Below are positions 52,735 to 61,861 of a stretch of 64,000 bases of DNA, one piece after another. Positions within the stretch are counted from its first letter, which is position 1. Each line of letters opens with the position of its first letter. Source of the DNA: Bacillus sp. NEB1478 (GTDB lineage Bacteria > Bacillota > Bacilli > Bacillales > Fictibacillaceae); contig NZ_CP134049.1 of the NCBI RefSeq assembly GCF_031582965.1, positions 1,550,001-1,614,000 of the forward strand. Direction: 5' to 3'. Below the pieces are notes generated by a model. The model saw only the letters and a program-made list of their open reading frames with translations, was not told where the DNA came from and did not search any database. A program made the translations under genes and the position numbers.

Positions 52735-53762
52735 TCATAAAACAATGGAAAAGGGCTTCTCAAGGAGAATTTCTGTATAAATTAGGGCAGCTATTGAATC
52801 AAGGGTATTCATTGAATAAAAGTATAGAAGTATTAAGACCTCAGCTTAGAAATAAAGAAAAACGGTACTTGGATCTTGCTTTAGATCGGCTGGATGAAGG
52901 ACATTTACTGATTGAATTTTTCTCAAAATTGAACTTGCCAAACGAGGTATTAAGTTCAATTGCTATTAACAGCGAAAATGGAAATATTGTTGAAAGTTTA
53001 ATGGAAAATGGCACATATATGAAGAAGAAAGCCGAATGGCTGGAGCGGTTAAATAAAACGTTGCGATATCCTTTGTTTCTCTTATTTCTTACGGTGTGGA
53101 TTGGTTTTCTCTTTTATCAATTTTTGTTTCCTCAGTTTTCACTCCTTTTTGCATCCCTTGAAATAAAGACCCCTATATTTACTTCAATCATGATTTATTT
53201 ACTAATGCTTACTCCAAAAATTTTGCTTTCTTTACTAGTAATACTGATAATTTGCGGAGTTGGTGCAATCATTGTTAAAAGCAGATTGAAACCATCTTCT
53301 AAAATGACTTTGTTAACCTCAATACCTATAGTCAAAAAATATATTAAGCTTTTGAACACTCATTTTCTGTGTGTTAATTTTGGTTCTATGCTGAAAAGTG
53401 GTTTATCAGTTACAGATTCCTTAATCGTAATGGAGAATCAAATGCAAATCGAATTTTTTAAGGATGAGAGTGTAAGAATTCAAAAGGGACTGATAAATGG
53501 TAAATCATTGCCTGACTTATTAAGGGATACTCCATTTTATGTACAGGAGTTAGCTGAAATTGTTCATTTTGGACAAGTTCATGGAAATTTAGGATCCGAC
53601 TTGCTCCAATATGGAGAATGGCTGTTCAATGCATTAGAAGATAAGATTTTAAATGCCATGCAAAAAATACAGCCCATTTTATTCGGCTTAATTGGTGGAT
53701 TTGTCCTTTTGCTGTTTGCCTCTATGTTATTACCTATGTTTAATCTTATAGAAGCATTATGA
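52731..53762 (+). CDS. comGB: Competence pseudopilus membrane platform protein
   Basis: A 343-residue GspF/PilC-type protein with three transmembrane helices (about residues 107-128, 155-178 and 318-340) and two cytoplasmic four-helix domains (LGQLLNQGYSLNKSIEVL and FGSMLKSGLSVTDSLIVM). It anchors the ComGA ATPase. GTG start overlapping the comGA stop; its stop touches the comGC region. Confidence 0.92.
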   Translation: MIIKQWKRASQGEFLYKLGQLLNQGYSLNKSIEVLRPQLRNKEKRYLDLALDRLDEGHLLIEFFSKLNLPNEVLSSIAINSENGNIVESLMENGTYMKKKAEWLERLNKTLRYPLFLLFLTVWIGFLFYQFLFPQFSLLFASLEIKTPIFTSIMIYLLMLTPKILLSLLVILIICGVGAIIVKSRLKPSSKMTLLTSIPIVKKYIKLLNTHFLCVNFGSMLKSGLSVTDSLIVMENQMQIEFFKDESVRIQKGLINGKSLPDLLRDTPFYVQELAEIVHFGQVHGNLGSDLLQYGEWLFNALEDKILNAMQKIQPILFGLIGGFVLLLFASMLLPMFNLIEAL

Positions 53763-53776
53763 GGAGGTTTTTATTT

Positions 53777-54088
53777 ATGAAAAATCAGGATGGCTTTACA
53801 TTGATCGAAATGATGATTGTTCTTCTGATCATTTCAATACTGATGTTAATCGCTCTGCCAAGTATGACAAAGAACAATAAAGTCGTGAAATCGCTTGGAT
53901 GTGAAGCTACTATAGACCTTGTACAAGGACAAGTTGGTGCATATGAGGCAGAAACGGGCAGCATACCAACCCCAGAAGAACTAAAGGATGGAGGATATGT
54001 TGATACAATTGTATGTCCTGATAAGAGCCAGTTAATAATTGATAGCGAAGGGAACGTTAGCGTAAATGAGGAAACTCCTGGAGGGTGA
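53777..54088 (+). CDS. comGC: Major competence pseudopilin
   Basis: A 103-residue prepilin. After a short leader (MKNQDG) the cleavage site G/FTLIEMMIVLLIISILMLIALP begins the hydrophobic helix, with the conserved Glu5 of mature protein. Two cysteines (in LGCEAT and IVCPDK) likely form the known disulfide. I chose ATG 53777, nine bases after GGAGG; the upstream ATG overlaps the SD. Processed by ComC peptidase. Confidence 0.93.
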   Translation: MKNQDGFTLIEMMIVLLIISILMLIALPSMTKNNKVVKSLGCEATIDLVQGQVGAYEAETGSIPTPEELKDGGYVDTIVCPDKSQLIIDSEGNVSVNEETPGG

Positions 54089-54528
54089 AATTAAATAAAG
54101 GTCAGTATGGATTTTCTCTAATTGAGATGATGATAGTGCTTTTAATCATATCAATTATGGTTACAATTGCGTTTCCTAAATTTGATGCGTTTCAAAAAAA
54201 TAGAAAAACGGAATATTTTATTGCTTCGTTTCAAAAAGATCTTCTTCACATTCAGCAAAGAGCAATTTTGGAAGGGAGTACGTACCGTTTGATTATTAAT
54301 AACGAAAATCATTTTTACGAAATACGCGGTTACAAATCAGGTCAGCCCGTTAAGAAGTATTTTCCTGAATTTATAACGTTTGTAACTTATTCGATGTCAT
54401 TAATCATTCAATACAATCAATTTGGAAACATAAATCGTGCAGGAACTCTGTATATTAATTCGGGAAATCAAACGTATAAGATGGTTTTTCAAATCGGAAA
54501 AGGAAAATTTAATGTATCGAAACAATAA
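54085..54528 (+). CDS. comGD: Minor competence pseudopilin ComGD
   Basis: A 147-residue minor prepilin with leader MKLNKGQYG and cleavage before FSLIEMMIVLLIISIMVTIAFP. The extracytoplasmic part (KNRKTEYFIASFQKDLLHIQQRAI...) resembles ComGD/GspH. GTG start with a four-base overlap with the comGC stop (GTGA). Confidence 0.9.
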   Translation: MKLNKGQYGFSLIEMMIVLLIISIMVTIAFPKFDAFQKNRKTEYFIASFQKDLLHIQQRAILEGSTYRLIINNENHFYEIRGYKSGQPVKKYFPEFITFVTYSMSLIIQYNQFGNINRAGTLYINSGNQTYKMVFQIGKGKFNVSKQ

Positions 54529-54844
54529 GGGATACCTTTTAATCGAATGCATGATGGGTCTTGTATTATTTACAGCTGTTTCAGCTATGAGCATTCACTT
54601 CATATATGATATTTATAAGGAAAGCAAAACTACAAAACAGTTATTATATGCAATCAACGAAGCAGATTTTACTGCAGCTAAATATGATACTGCTAAAATC
54701 ATCTTAGAAAATGCCGAATGGGAAAAATTAGGGACAACCTATTCATTATTTCAGAAAAAGGGTGTTTCAGATGAATATGAAATTTGTATTGTTTTCAAGG
54801 GGGAGAATGAAAAAGAATATAAAACCTGTGCTTCCTATTTTTAA
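54512..54844 (+). CDS. comGE: Minor competence pseudopilin ComGE
   Basis: A 110-residue small pilin-like protein with MYRNNKGYLLIECMMGLVLFTAVSAM as leader and hydrophobic helix. I chose ATG 54512, eight bases after AAAAGGAAAA and overlapping the comGD end by 17 bp. ComGE is poorly conserved in sequence, so the call rests on the pilin-like start and operon position. Confidence 0.82.
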   Translation: MYRNNKGYLLIECMMGLVLFTAVSAMSIHFIYDIYKESKTTKQLLYAINEADFTAAKYDTAKIILENAEWEKLGTTYSLFQKKGVSDEYEICIVFKGENEKEYKTCASYF

Positions 54845-55265
54845 AACTGTAAAAAGGGAAAACGGCACTACTTTATTGGAAGTTATCATCGCTTTAGGTG
54901 TCATGCTTTTGCTTACCTCTTTAATTCCACTGTTATTAATACCTATCCAAAAAGCTCCCTCATCTTCACAGTTAGAAGACACCATTCTATTTTTCTCGAT
55001 GCTCGGAAAAGAAATTAGAGAAGCTTCTTCAATTGAAATTCAAAACGATCAATTAATCATTACTGAAGATGATGGTAACGTAATGAGCTTTTCGAAATAT
55101 CATTCTCTTATTCGTAAACAAATCAATGGGCTTGGGCACGAAGTTTGGCTACAAAATATTCGTTCATTGGAAGTTGAAATCTTGTCAGAAGATTTTATAG
55201 TGGTTAAAATTCAAGATTTATTTGACCGCCAATTTGACCGTGTTTTTAGAAGGATTAATAAATGA
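54807..55265 (+). CDS. comGF: Minor competence pseudopilin ComGF
   Basis: A 152-residue minor pilin-like protein. The leader is relatively long (about 25 residues), followed by NGTTLLEVIIALGVMLLLTSLIPLLLIP with the typical Glu. The rest contains QLEDTILFFSMLGKEIREAS, a ComGF-like block. ATG 54807 lies directly after GGGGGAGA. Overlaps comGE by 38 bp and comGG by four bp. Confidence 0.85.
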   Translation: MKKNIKPVLPIFKTVKRENGTTLLEVIIALGVMLLLTSLIPLLLIPIQKAPSSSQLEDTILFFSMLGKEIREASSIEIQNDQLIITEDDGNVMSFSKYHSLIRKQINGLGHEVWLQNIRSLEVEILSEDFIVVKIQDLFDRQFDRVFRRINK

Positions 55266-55642
55266 ATAATCAAAGGGGTTTGATTTATCCTTTGATCGTT
55301 ATACTAAGTTTTATTGTCATTCTTTTCTTTGGTTATTTAATTGAAAGAGTATATTCAGAAAGACAGTTTGTTTACTATGAAGAAGATTTAAGGCGGGAAG
55401 AAAGGCTTTGCAGACAAGCTGTAGAAAAAACAGCTGATCTATTGATGGAATCCAATGAATCTTATCCAAAAGAATATTATTTTACTTGGAATGAGGGCAA
55501 TGTTAAAGTTACTGTCAACAAATTAAATGCCGAAGAGAGCCTTTTACAAATAAATGCCGTTACGAATCATCAACATACAAAAAATGTAGAAGTATATTAT
55601 AATGTAAACCAGAATCGTGTTACGAAATGGGTGGAGGGTTAA
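55262..55642 (+). CDS. comGG: Minor competence pseudopilin ComGG
   Basis: A 126-residue protein with MNNQRGLIYPLIVILSFIVILFFGYLIERVY as N-terminal helix. Like known ComGG it lacks the strict prepilin cleavage motif and glutamate and has a hydrophilic C-terminal body. Overlaps comGF by four bases (ATGA). Last gene of the pilin set. Confidence 0.85.
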   Translation: MNNQRGLIYPLIVILSFIVILFFGYLIERVYSERQFVYYEEDLRREERLCRQAVEKTADLLMESNESYPKEYYFTWNEGNVKVTVNKLNAEESLLQINAVTNHQHTKNVEVYYNVNQNRVTKWVEG

Positions 55643-55645
55643 GAT

Positions 55646-56158
55646 TTGAACACCATATATTTAGTAGGTTTTATGGGGTGCGGTAAATCATCAGTAGGAC
55701 AGCTTTTATCAAAAAAATTGGAAGTGCCGCCATATGATGTAGATACCACCGTTGAAAAACTTCGCGGTCAAACGATAAAAGAAATATTCGCAAGTGAAGG
55801 TGAAGAAGCTTTCCGCAATTATGAGTCTCTTGCAATAAGACAGCTGCCACTCGAACACGCTGTCGTTATGACAGGAGGAGGTGCTGTTGTTCGCGAAGAA
55901 AATTTATCTTACATGAAAAGCAAAGGAACAGTCATCTTTTTAAAAACAAGCTTTTCTGTATTATGGAATAGATTGATGAAGGAAGAGGAAAGAAATAAAA
56001 GACCAATTCTTCTTACTAAAACTAAAGAAGAAGTATTTGAACTTTATCAAATGAGGAATAAATTTTATGAAAAAAGTGATGTAACGATCGTTACGGATGA
56101 ATTAACTACGGAGGAAGTCTGCCTCCGTATATTGAATGAAATAAATAAAATCGTTTAA
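55646..56158 (+). CDS. aroK: Shikimate kinase
   Basis: A 170-residue kinase that phosphorylates shikimate in aromatic amino acid synthesis. Walker A GFMGCGKSSVG, the DVDT motif, shikimate-binding GEEAFRNYE and GGGAVVRE are present, with the lid arginine near EEERNKRPIL. TTG start behind GTGGAGGG, three bases after comGG, so it is probably cotranscribed with the comG operon, at least in part. Confidence 0.93.
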   Translation: MNTIYLVGFMGCGKSSVGQLLSKKLEVPPYDVDTTVEKLRGQTIKEIFASEGEEAFRNYESLAIRQLPLEHAVVMTGGGAVVREENLSYMKSKGTVIFLKTSFSVLWNRLMKEEERNKRPILLTKTKEEVFELYQMRNKFYEKSDVTIVTDELTTEEVCLRILNEINKIV

Positions 56159-56212
56159 TTCCTTAAAATTAAGACAAAACTAACAGTGATGTCTTTGTAA
56201 AGGGGTTAAGAG

Positions 56213-56401
56213 ATGGCTGCTGGAACTGATGTAGTGAAATATCTTACACAAAAAATAATCAAATATTTAGATGAGCCAAAAGCTGTAAGAACGGAAAGGA
56301 AGCGCGCAAAAAAGAATGAAAAAGAACCGATGCTCTCATACCTATTCGGGATGGTTCCGATGGGTTTGGGACTGGCAATTCGAAAAAAACGGAAAAAGTA
56401 A
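56213..56401 (+). CDS. yqzE: YqzE family protein
   Basis: A 62-residue basic protein: MAAGTDVVKYLTQKIIKYLDEPK, a Lys/Arg/Glu-rich stretch, then one short hydrophobic segment (LSYLFGMVPMGLGLAI) and a KKRKK end. It agrees with YqzE, which follows comG in B. subtilis and is thought to be ComK-controlled there. SD AAGGGG before the ATG. Confidence 0.85.
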   Translation: MAAGTDVVKYLTQKIIKYLDEPKAVRTERKRAKKNEKEPMLSYLFGMVPMGLGLAIRKKRKK

Positions 56402-56424
56402 TTGAAGAGGCTGGAAAAAGGGTA

Positions 56425-56460
56425 GAGGATGATCCGCATAGAGATCATCCTCGTTTTTAT
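56425..56460 (+). terminator. Terminator of the comG-aroK-yqzE region
   Basis: GAGGATGATC pairs perfectly with GATCATCCTC around an eight-base loop, followed by GTTTTTATTT. Confidence 0.92.
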
Positions 56461-56546
56461 TTAAGGCATTCTTTTAAATTATTCTGGTTTTTAGGTAGGT
56501 TTTGTAAAAGATATCGGCTGAAAAAGCAGCTGATCGGAACTTTATG

Positions 56547-57326
56547 TTATTGTGATAAATAAAACAGTCCGCCATTTATGATCTCAACCATAATTTTAGG
56601 TTCATACTGAGTTCTCAGTGCTTCTTTTTCAACATGATAAGATTCTGGCTTTGTTTCAATTTCTTCATAAAAACTTTCTAGCAGATCTTCATCTTCCTTC
56701 CACCGTTTCATTGCTTCATCTGCCCATGTGTGTTCATTTTGGTTTATGTTTTCCTGTATTCTTGCTTCAATTCTCTTTAATGCACTCTCAGGTTTAATAA
56801 AAGGAGAAAGGGTATAACAAAAGTCGGGTATTCGTTTTGTTAGCAACAGTTTTTGTAGTCGCAGATGAAATTGATCTTCAATCATTCCATTAATCAGTTG
56901 AATTCCATAAGACAACACTTGGTCTTTTTTCTGATCACATTGATAGGTTACTTTCACATTTAAGCAAGCCCACGGAATTAGCGGGACTTGAGCACCTTGT
57001 TGCGGTACAGATTCATACAGACGGATAAATGAAGCAAGCTTTTTTGAAGTTGCAAAAATTTGATGAAGACGCGGAGAGCCGAAATGTACAAATTCTCCTT
57101 TGCCATCTGGTGCTTGCTGTTGTCCGGTTACTAATGTAAGTGTCATCGGATTTGGAGTACCGCCGGTTTTTTCTAGGTAGTGCCAATAGAAAGGACGGTT
57201 CATGAGCACTTTATCAAGATCAACGGTAAGCTGAACCTTCATATAACTGAAATTTTTCTCAAGTATACGGCATTCATTAGCATCAAAGTATCTTTCAAGA
57301 AATCGATGAATCTCGTGCTGCTGCAT
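56547..57326 (-). CDS. yqhG: YqhG family protein
   Basis: A 259-residue soluble protein beginning MQQHEIHRFLERYFDANEC, with conserved blocks NRPFYWHYLEKTGG and FGSPRLHQIF, fitting the YqhG family. No catalytic motif is recognised. AAAGGATGGG precedes the ATG. Its first 32 bp overlap the end of the SNF2 helicase gene, so the two are coupled, as in B. subtilis. It may be a partner of the helicase. Confidence 0.85.
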   Translation of the reverse strand: MQQHEIHRFLERYFDANECRILEKNFSYMKVQLTVDLDKVLMNRPFYWHYLEKTGGTPNPMTLTLVTGQQQAPDGKGEFVHFGSPRLHQIFATSKKLASFIRLYESVPQQGAQVPLIPWACLNVKVTYQCDQKKDQVLSYGIQLINGMIEDQFHLRLQKLLLTKRIPDFCYTLSPFIKPESALKRIEARIQENINQNEHTWADEAMKRWKEDEDLLESFYEEIETKPESYHVEKEALRTQYEPKIMVEIINGGLFYLSQ

Positions 57327-58992
57327 GCTCTTCCCATCCTTTCTGTTTAATTCCTCCATCCAAGTTTATAAGAGAAGCCAGATTATCCATCTTTACTCTT
57401 ATTTCACCTTCACTATCCGATGTGCTAAAAATATCAGCGATATGTCGTTCTATATTTTTAAGTTCGAATTTTGTTAAGATTTCATCGAGTTCTCCGATTA
57501 CACTTTCAAACAGATTTATTTTGTTATACAAGAGATTCAAGATGTGTTCTTCTATGGTATTTTGTGTGGCGAAATTGTAAATATGAACATCACCCTGCTG
57601 CCCAATTCGATGGATCCGTCCTATACGCTGTTCAATTCTCATAGGATTCCATGGCAAATCATAATTAATGATATTCTGACAAAATTGCAGGTTAATCCCT
57701 TCGCCTCCAGCTTCGGTTGCGATAAGAACTTGAGCACGCGTTTTGAAGAGGTGTGTCATCCAGTCCTTTTTGCTCCGTTTAAATCCGCCTCTAAAAGGTA
57801 CGGATGAGATTCCATGCTGCTGCAAAAACCATTGAAGGTAAAGCTGGGTAGCCCGGTATTCCGTGAAAATAATGACCTTTGAATCTATGGATTGTATTAA
57901 TTCCAGTGCTTTTAATGCCTTTGAATTTTGATCAACTAATTCAATTTTTTTCATTAAGTTCACAATTCGATTTTCCATAGCTGGAGATGGGACATCTTTT
58001 TGAAGCATATTTTTTAATGTGAGAAATACAGCTTCTCTGGAACTGCATGCTTCACGCTGCAATGTCACAATTGAAAATTTACTGCGGTCAAAATAAGAAT
58101 CGGTTTTTAAAGTGGTGATCTCATCGTAAAGATCCCTTTCCGTTTTTGATAATGTAATAGGTATGGTTTTTACGATTCGTTTCGGCCATTCTAAACCAGT
58201 CTCTTCACGGCGGTTCCGAACCATAACTTTATTTACTAATTGTTTAAGCTTTTCCTCGTTCTTTAAAGAGTGTTTATCTTCTTTAAAGTCCTTGTCAAAA
58301 TTCTCTCTGTTGCCTAAATGACCAGGTTTTAGCAAAGAAACAAGGTTAAAGATCTCCTCGACCCTATTTTGAACTGGTGTAGCAGTCAATAGAAGACAAA
58401 ACTTCTTTTTTAGTAATTGAACAAACTCATAGTTTTTGGTTTTCTTGTTTTTTAATTTATGTGCTTCATCGATAATGATTAAGTCATAGTCTTGATTAAG
58501 AACAATATCTCTATGCGGTGCTCGTTTTGCTGTATCAATAGAAGAGACAACAACATCACACTGTTCCCAGACGTAAGCCTTTTTTTGAGCGATAGCAGGG
58601 ATGAAAAATTTCGAGTTAAGCTCGTTTGTCCATTGTATGACTAAAGAAGCAGGAACTAAGATTAGTATTTTCTTTGCCAGCCTGCGTATCATATATTCTT
58701 TTAGTATTAAACCAGCTTCTATTGTTTTACCGAGTCCGACTTCATCTGCAAGGATGGCTTTTCCGTTCATTTGTTCAATTACGGTCGTTGCAACGTCCAG
58801 CTGATGTGGAAGGAATGTCATATCAGGAAGATGATTGGGTGCTTGCAAGCCTAAAAACTCAGGGATTGCTAAATGGTTTTCTGCTTCTAGAGCTAAATTA
58901 TACAGCTCCCAATTTGCCCAAGGTCCATCTTCTTCAACACGTTTTAAGAATTCATCATGCCAGTCACGCTGAAACTGAACGTCGATTTTCAT
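57295..58992 (-). CDS. yqhH: SNF2-family DEAD/DEAH-box helicase (YqhH)
   Basis: A 565-residue SNF2/RapA-like ATPase. Motif I LADEVGLGKTIEAG, motif Ia LVPASLVIQW, motif II IIDEAHKLKN, motif III LLTATPVQN, then domain 2 with IIFTEYRATQLYLQW, ATEAGGEGINLQFC and RIGRIHRIGQ. It probably translocates on double-stranded DNA, perhaps displacing RNA polymerase. SD AAAGGAAA before the ATG. Divergent from the gcv operon, as in B. subtilis. Confidence 0.92.
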   Translation of the reverse strand: MKIDVQFQRDWHDEFLKRVEEDGPWANWELYNLALEAENHLAIPEFLGLQAPNHLPDMTFLPHQLDVATTVIEQMNGKAILADEVGLGKTIEAGLILKEYMIRRLAKKILILVPASLVIQWTNELNSKFFIPAIAQKKAYVWEQCDVVVSSIDTAKRAPHRDIVLNQDYDLIIIDEAHKLKNKKTKNYEFVQLLKKKFCLLLTATPVQNRVEEIFNLVSLLKPGHLGNRENFDKDFKEDKHSLKNEEKLKQLVNKVMVRNRREETGLEWPKRIVKTIPITLSKTERDLYDEITTLKTDSYFDRSKFSIVTLQREACSSREAVFLTLKNMLQKDVPSPAMENRIVNLMKKIELVDQNSKALKALELIQSIDSKVIIFTEYRATQLYLQWFLQQHGISSVPFRGGFKRSKKDWMTHLFKTRAQVLIATEAGGEGINLQFCQNIINYDLPWNPMRIEQRIGRIHRIGQQGDVHIYNFATQNTIEEHILNLLYNKINLFESVIGELDEILTKFELKNIERHIADIFSTSDSEGEIRVKMDNLASLINLDGGIKQKGWEEHAAARDSSIS

Positions 58993-59114
58993 ACCGGATT
59001 TCCTTTCTTATAAAAAAGTTCATTGCCTTTCCTTTTATAAAAATGATAGGATAATAATGTAGTAAACATAGTAATAGTATGTGCGACCTTGGACAATAAC
59101 ATACTCGCGAATGA

Positions 59115-59323
59115 AAGTAAGAGGAGAGACTGCGAATAGCGGCGCCGAAGGAGCAAACTTATGTGAAACTCTCAGGCAAAAAGACTCTTACTAGACGCAT
59201 CTCTGGAGAGTGCTTTTTTATAAATGAAAGCCACCAACGAAGAAACTCAAGGTTTTTTGAGAAACTTACAGGTTGCAGGACAGAGGATTCCTAAAAACTT
59301 AGGGGTCTTTCTGTCCTTTTTTT
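59115..59323 (+). promoter_or_regulatory. Tandem glycine riboswitch of the gcv operon
   Basis: The first aptamer has GAGGAGAGACTGCGAAT, GCGCCGAAGGAGCAAA, GAAACTCTCAGGCAAAAAGAC and CATCTCTGGAGAGTGC, as in known gcvT-type glycine riboswitches. The second, from about 59225, has CCACCAACGAAGAAACTC, AAACTTACAGGTTGCAGGACAGAG. A terminator-like stem GGACAGA/TCTGTCC with a run of Ts follows (to 59323), which fits transcriptional control by glycine. The 58993-59371 gap contains nothing else but the promoters. Confidence 0.93.
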
Positions 59324-59371
59324 GTCCAGAAATAATTGAAAATTTCAAGTTATGAAAAAGGAGGAGTTCAC

Positions 59372-60472
59372 ATGGCTACATTACTGCGTACACCGCTGTT
59401 TGATATATACAAAGAACATGGTGGAAAAGTGATTGATTTCGGTGGTTGGGAATTGCCTGTTCAATTCTCAAGTATTAAAGAGGAACATGAAGCAGTTCGA
59501 ACAAAGGCTGGATTATTTGATGTTTCACATATGGGTGAATTTGATGTAAAAGGGCCAAACGCTTTGTCATTCCTTCAGTATACGATGACAAATGATGTGT
59601 CCAAGCTGCAAAACGGCCAGGCTCAATATACTGCGATGTGCTATGAGAATGGCGGTACAGTAGATGATCTTTTAGTATACAAAAGAGCAGATAACGACTA
59701 CCTGCTTGTTGTGAATGCCTCAAATATTGAAAAAGATTTTGAGTGGCTTCAAAGTCATGTTACTGAAGGCGTGGAACTTGTTAACGTGTCTCCTGAATAC
59801 GCTCAGCTAGCTATCCAAGGGCCAAATGCCGAAAACATACTGCAAAAACTAACAGATACTAATCTATCTGAAATCGGATTTTTCCGTTTTAAGGAAGACG
59901 TTTCATTAGCAGGAATAACTGCTCTTGTATCAAGAACAGGTTATACCGGAGAAGACGGCTTTGAGATCTATCTTAACCAAGCAGAAGCAGAGAAATTATG
60001 GACTCAGATTTTGGAAGCAGGAAGCGAAGATGGTTTGCTGCCTTGTGGATTAGGAGCTCGTGATACGCTTCGTTTCGAAGCAAAGCTTGCACTTTATGGG
60101 CAAGAGTTAACAAAGGATATTACACCGCTTGAAGCAGGCATTGGATTTGCTGTAAAAACGGATAAGGAAGCTGATTTCATCGGGAAAGATGTCCTTGCTC
60201 AACAAAAGAAAGAGGGAGCACCGAGAAAGCTTGTCGGAATAGAAATGATCGATAAAGGTATTCCGCGTTCTCATTATGAAGTGTTTAAAGGTGACGTGAA
60301 AATCGGAGAAGTGACAACGGGGACACAATCACCAACGTTGAAAAAGAACCTAGGGTTGGCTCTTCTAGAAAAAGAATACAGTGAATTGGGAACTGAAGTT
60401 GAAGTTCAAATTCGCCAAAAGCGCTTAAAAGCAAAAGTAGTAGCTTCACCATTTTATAAACGAGGAAAATAA
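59372..60472 (+). CDS. gcvT: Aminomethyltransferase (glycine cleavage T protein)
   Basis: A 366-residue cytosolic enzyme that passes the aminomethyl carbon from the lipoyl H protein to tetrahydrofolate. Family blocks are [59 protein letters not shown] and, in the C-terminal barrel, [20 protein letters not shown] 59372 follows AAAGGAGGAG. First gene of gcvT-gcvPA-gcvPB; gcvH is elsewhere. Confidence 0.96.
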   Translation: MATLLRTPLFDIYKEHGGKVIDFGGWELPVQFSSIKEEHEAVRTKAGLFDVSHMGEFDVKGPNALSFLQYTMTNDVSKLQNGQAQYTAMCYENGGTVDDLLVYKRADNDYLLVVNASNIEKDFEWLQSHVTEGVELVNVSPEYAQLAIQGPNAENILQKLTDTNLSEIGFFRFKEDVSLAGITALVSRTGYTGEDGFEIYLNQAEAEKLWTQILEAGSEDGLLPCGLGARDTLRFEAKLALYGQELTKDITPLEAGIGFAVKTDKEADFIGKDVLAQQKKEGAPRKLVGIEMIDKGIPRSHYEVFKGDVKIGEVTTGTQSPTLKKNLGLALLEKEYSELGTEVEVQIRQKRLKAKVVASPFYKRGK

Positions 60473-60496
60473 TCCTGTGCTAAGGGGGAGAAACCA

Positions 60497-61861
60497 ATGA
60501 CGTTCCGTTATTTACCTATGACAGACCAAGACAAAAAAGAAATGCTTGAAACGATCGGAATTGAAACGACAGAAGAACTTTTTCAGGATATTCCCGAGCA
60601 AGTGCGCTTCAGAGGAAGACTGCAAATTGAAGAAGCTCTGTCAGAGCCTGCTCTTGTAAAAGAAATGTCACGCCTTGCAGCAAAAAACAAAAATACAAAA
60701 GAATATGCTTCATTTTTAGGTGCAGGTGTATATGACCACTACACACCATCAATCGTGAATCATATGCTTTTACGATCTGAGTTCTATACAGCTTATACAC
60801 CATACCAGCCAGAAATTTCTCAAGGTGAGCTGCAGGCTATTTTTGAATTTCAAACGATGATTTGTGAACTAACGGGCATGGATGTAGCAAACTCTTCTAT
60901 GTACGATGGCGGAACGGCTCTTGCTGAAGCAGGATTACTATCTGCTGCTCAAACACGCAGAAAGAAAATCGTTGTTTCTAAATCTGTTCACCCTGAATCG
61001 CGTGATGTGCTGAAAACGTATGCAAAAGGACAGCATTTGGAAGTAGTTGAAGTAGATACAGAGAATGGGGTCACTTCACTTAACGGACTGCGTTCAGCTG
61101 TTAATGAAGATACAGCATGTGTCATTGTACAGTATCCTAACTTCTTAGGACAAATTGAGCCGTTAAAAGAAATTGAAGAAATTATTCACACCCAAAAAGG
61201 GATGTTCGTTGTTTCCTCAAATCCACTTGCATTAGGAGCGATTACGCCTCCAGGTAAATTTGGAGCGGATATTGTAGTGGGTGATGCTCAGCCATTTGGA
61301 ATCGCGCAAGGTTTTGGTGGTCCTCACTGTGGTTATTTTGCAGTCACTGCAAAACTCATGCGTAAAGTGCCAGGTCGTTTAGTAGGACAAACAGTTGATG
61401 AAGATGGAAAGCGTGGATTCGTATTAACACTTCAAGCGCGCGAACAGCATATCAGACGCGATAAAGCAACAAGCAACATCTGTTCGAATCAGGCGTTAAA
61501 TGCACTTGCTGCTTCAATAGCTATGACAGCACTAGGTAAAAAAGGTGTGAAGGAAGTAGCTTATCAAAACATTCAAAAGGCACATTATGCAAAAAAAATA
61601 GTTGAAGAAAAAGGCTTGAAAATAGCTTACGAAGGATCGTTCTTCAACGAATTCGTTATTGAATTAAAATGTTCAGCTAAAGAAGCAAACCAAAAATTGC
61701 TAGAATCAGGTATGATCGGCGGATATGACCTTGGTTTATCTTATCCTGAGCTGAAAAACCATATGCTGCTTGCCGTAACAGAAATGCGAACAAAAGAAGA
61801 AATTGACCAACTTGCAAATGTTTTGGAGGGATTATCATGCGTACAGAACATCAGTCATTAA
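60497..61861 (+). CDS. gcvPA: Glycine dehydrogenase (decarboxylating) subunit 1
   Basis: A 454-residue subunit of the PLP-dependent P protein, corresponding to the N-terminal half of one-chain GcvP. It starts [19 protein letters not shown] and contains [30 protein letters not shown] and [40 protein letters not shown]. Overlaps gcvPB by 25 bp. Confidence 0.96.
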   Translation: MTFRYLPMTDQDKKEMLETIGIETTEELFQDIPEQVRFRGRLQIEEALSEPALVKEMSRLAAKNKNTKEYASFLGAGVYDHYTPSIVNHMLLRSEFYTAYTPYQPEISQGELQAIFEFQTMICELTGMDVANSSMYDGGTALAEAGLLSAAQTRRKKIVVSKSVHPESRDVLKTYAKGQHLEVVEVDTENGVTSLNGLRSAVNEDTACVIVQYPNFLGQIEPLKEIEEIIHTQKGMFVVSSNPLALGAITPPGKFGADIVVGDAQPFGIAQGFGGPHCGYFAVTAKLMRKVPGRLVGQTVDEDGKRGFVLTLQAREQHIRRDKATSNICSNQALNALAASIAMTALGKKGVKEVAYQNIQKAHYAKKIVEEKGLKIAYEGSFFNEFVIELKCSAKEANQKLLESGMIGGYDLGLSYPELKNHMLLAVTEMRTKEEIDQLANVLEGLSCVQNISH

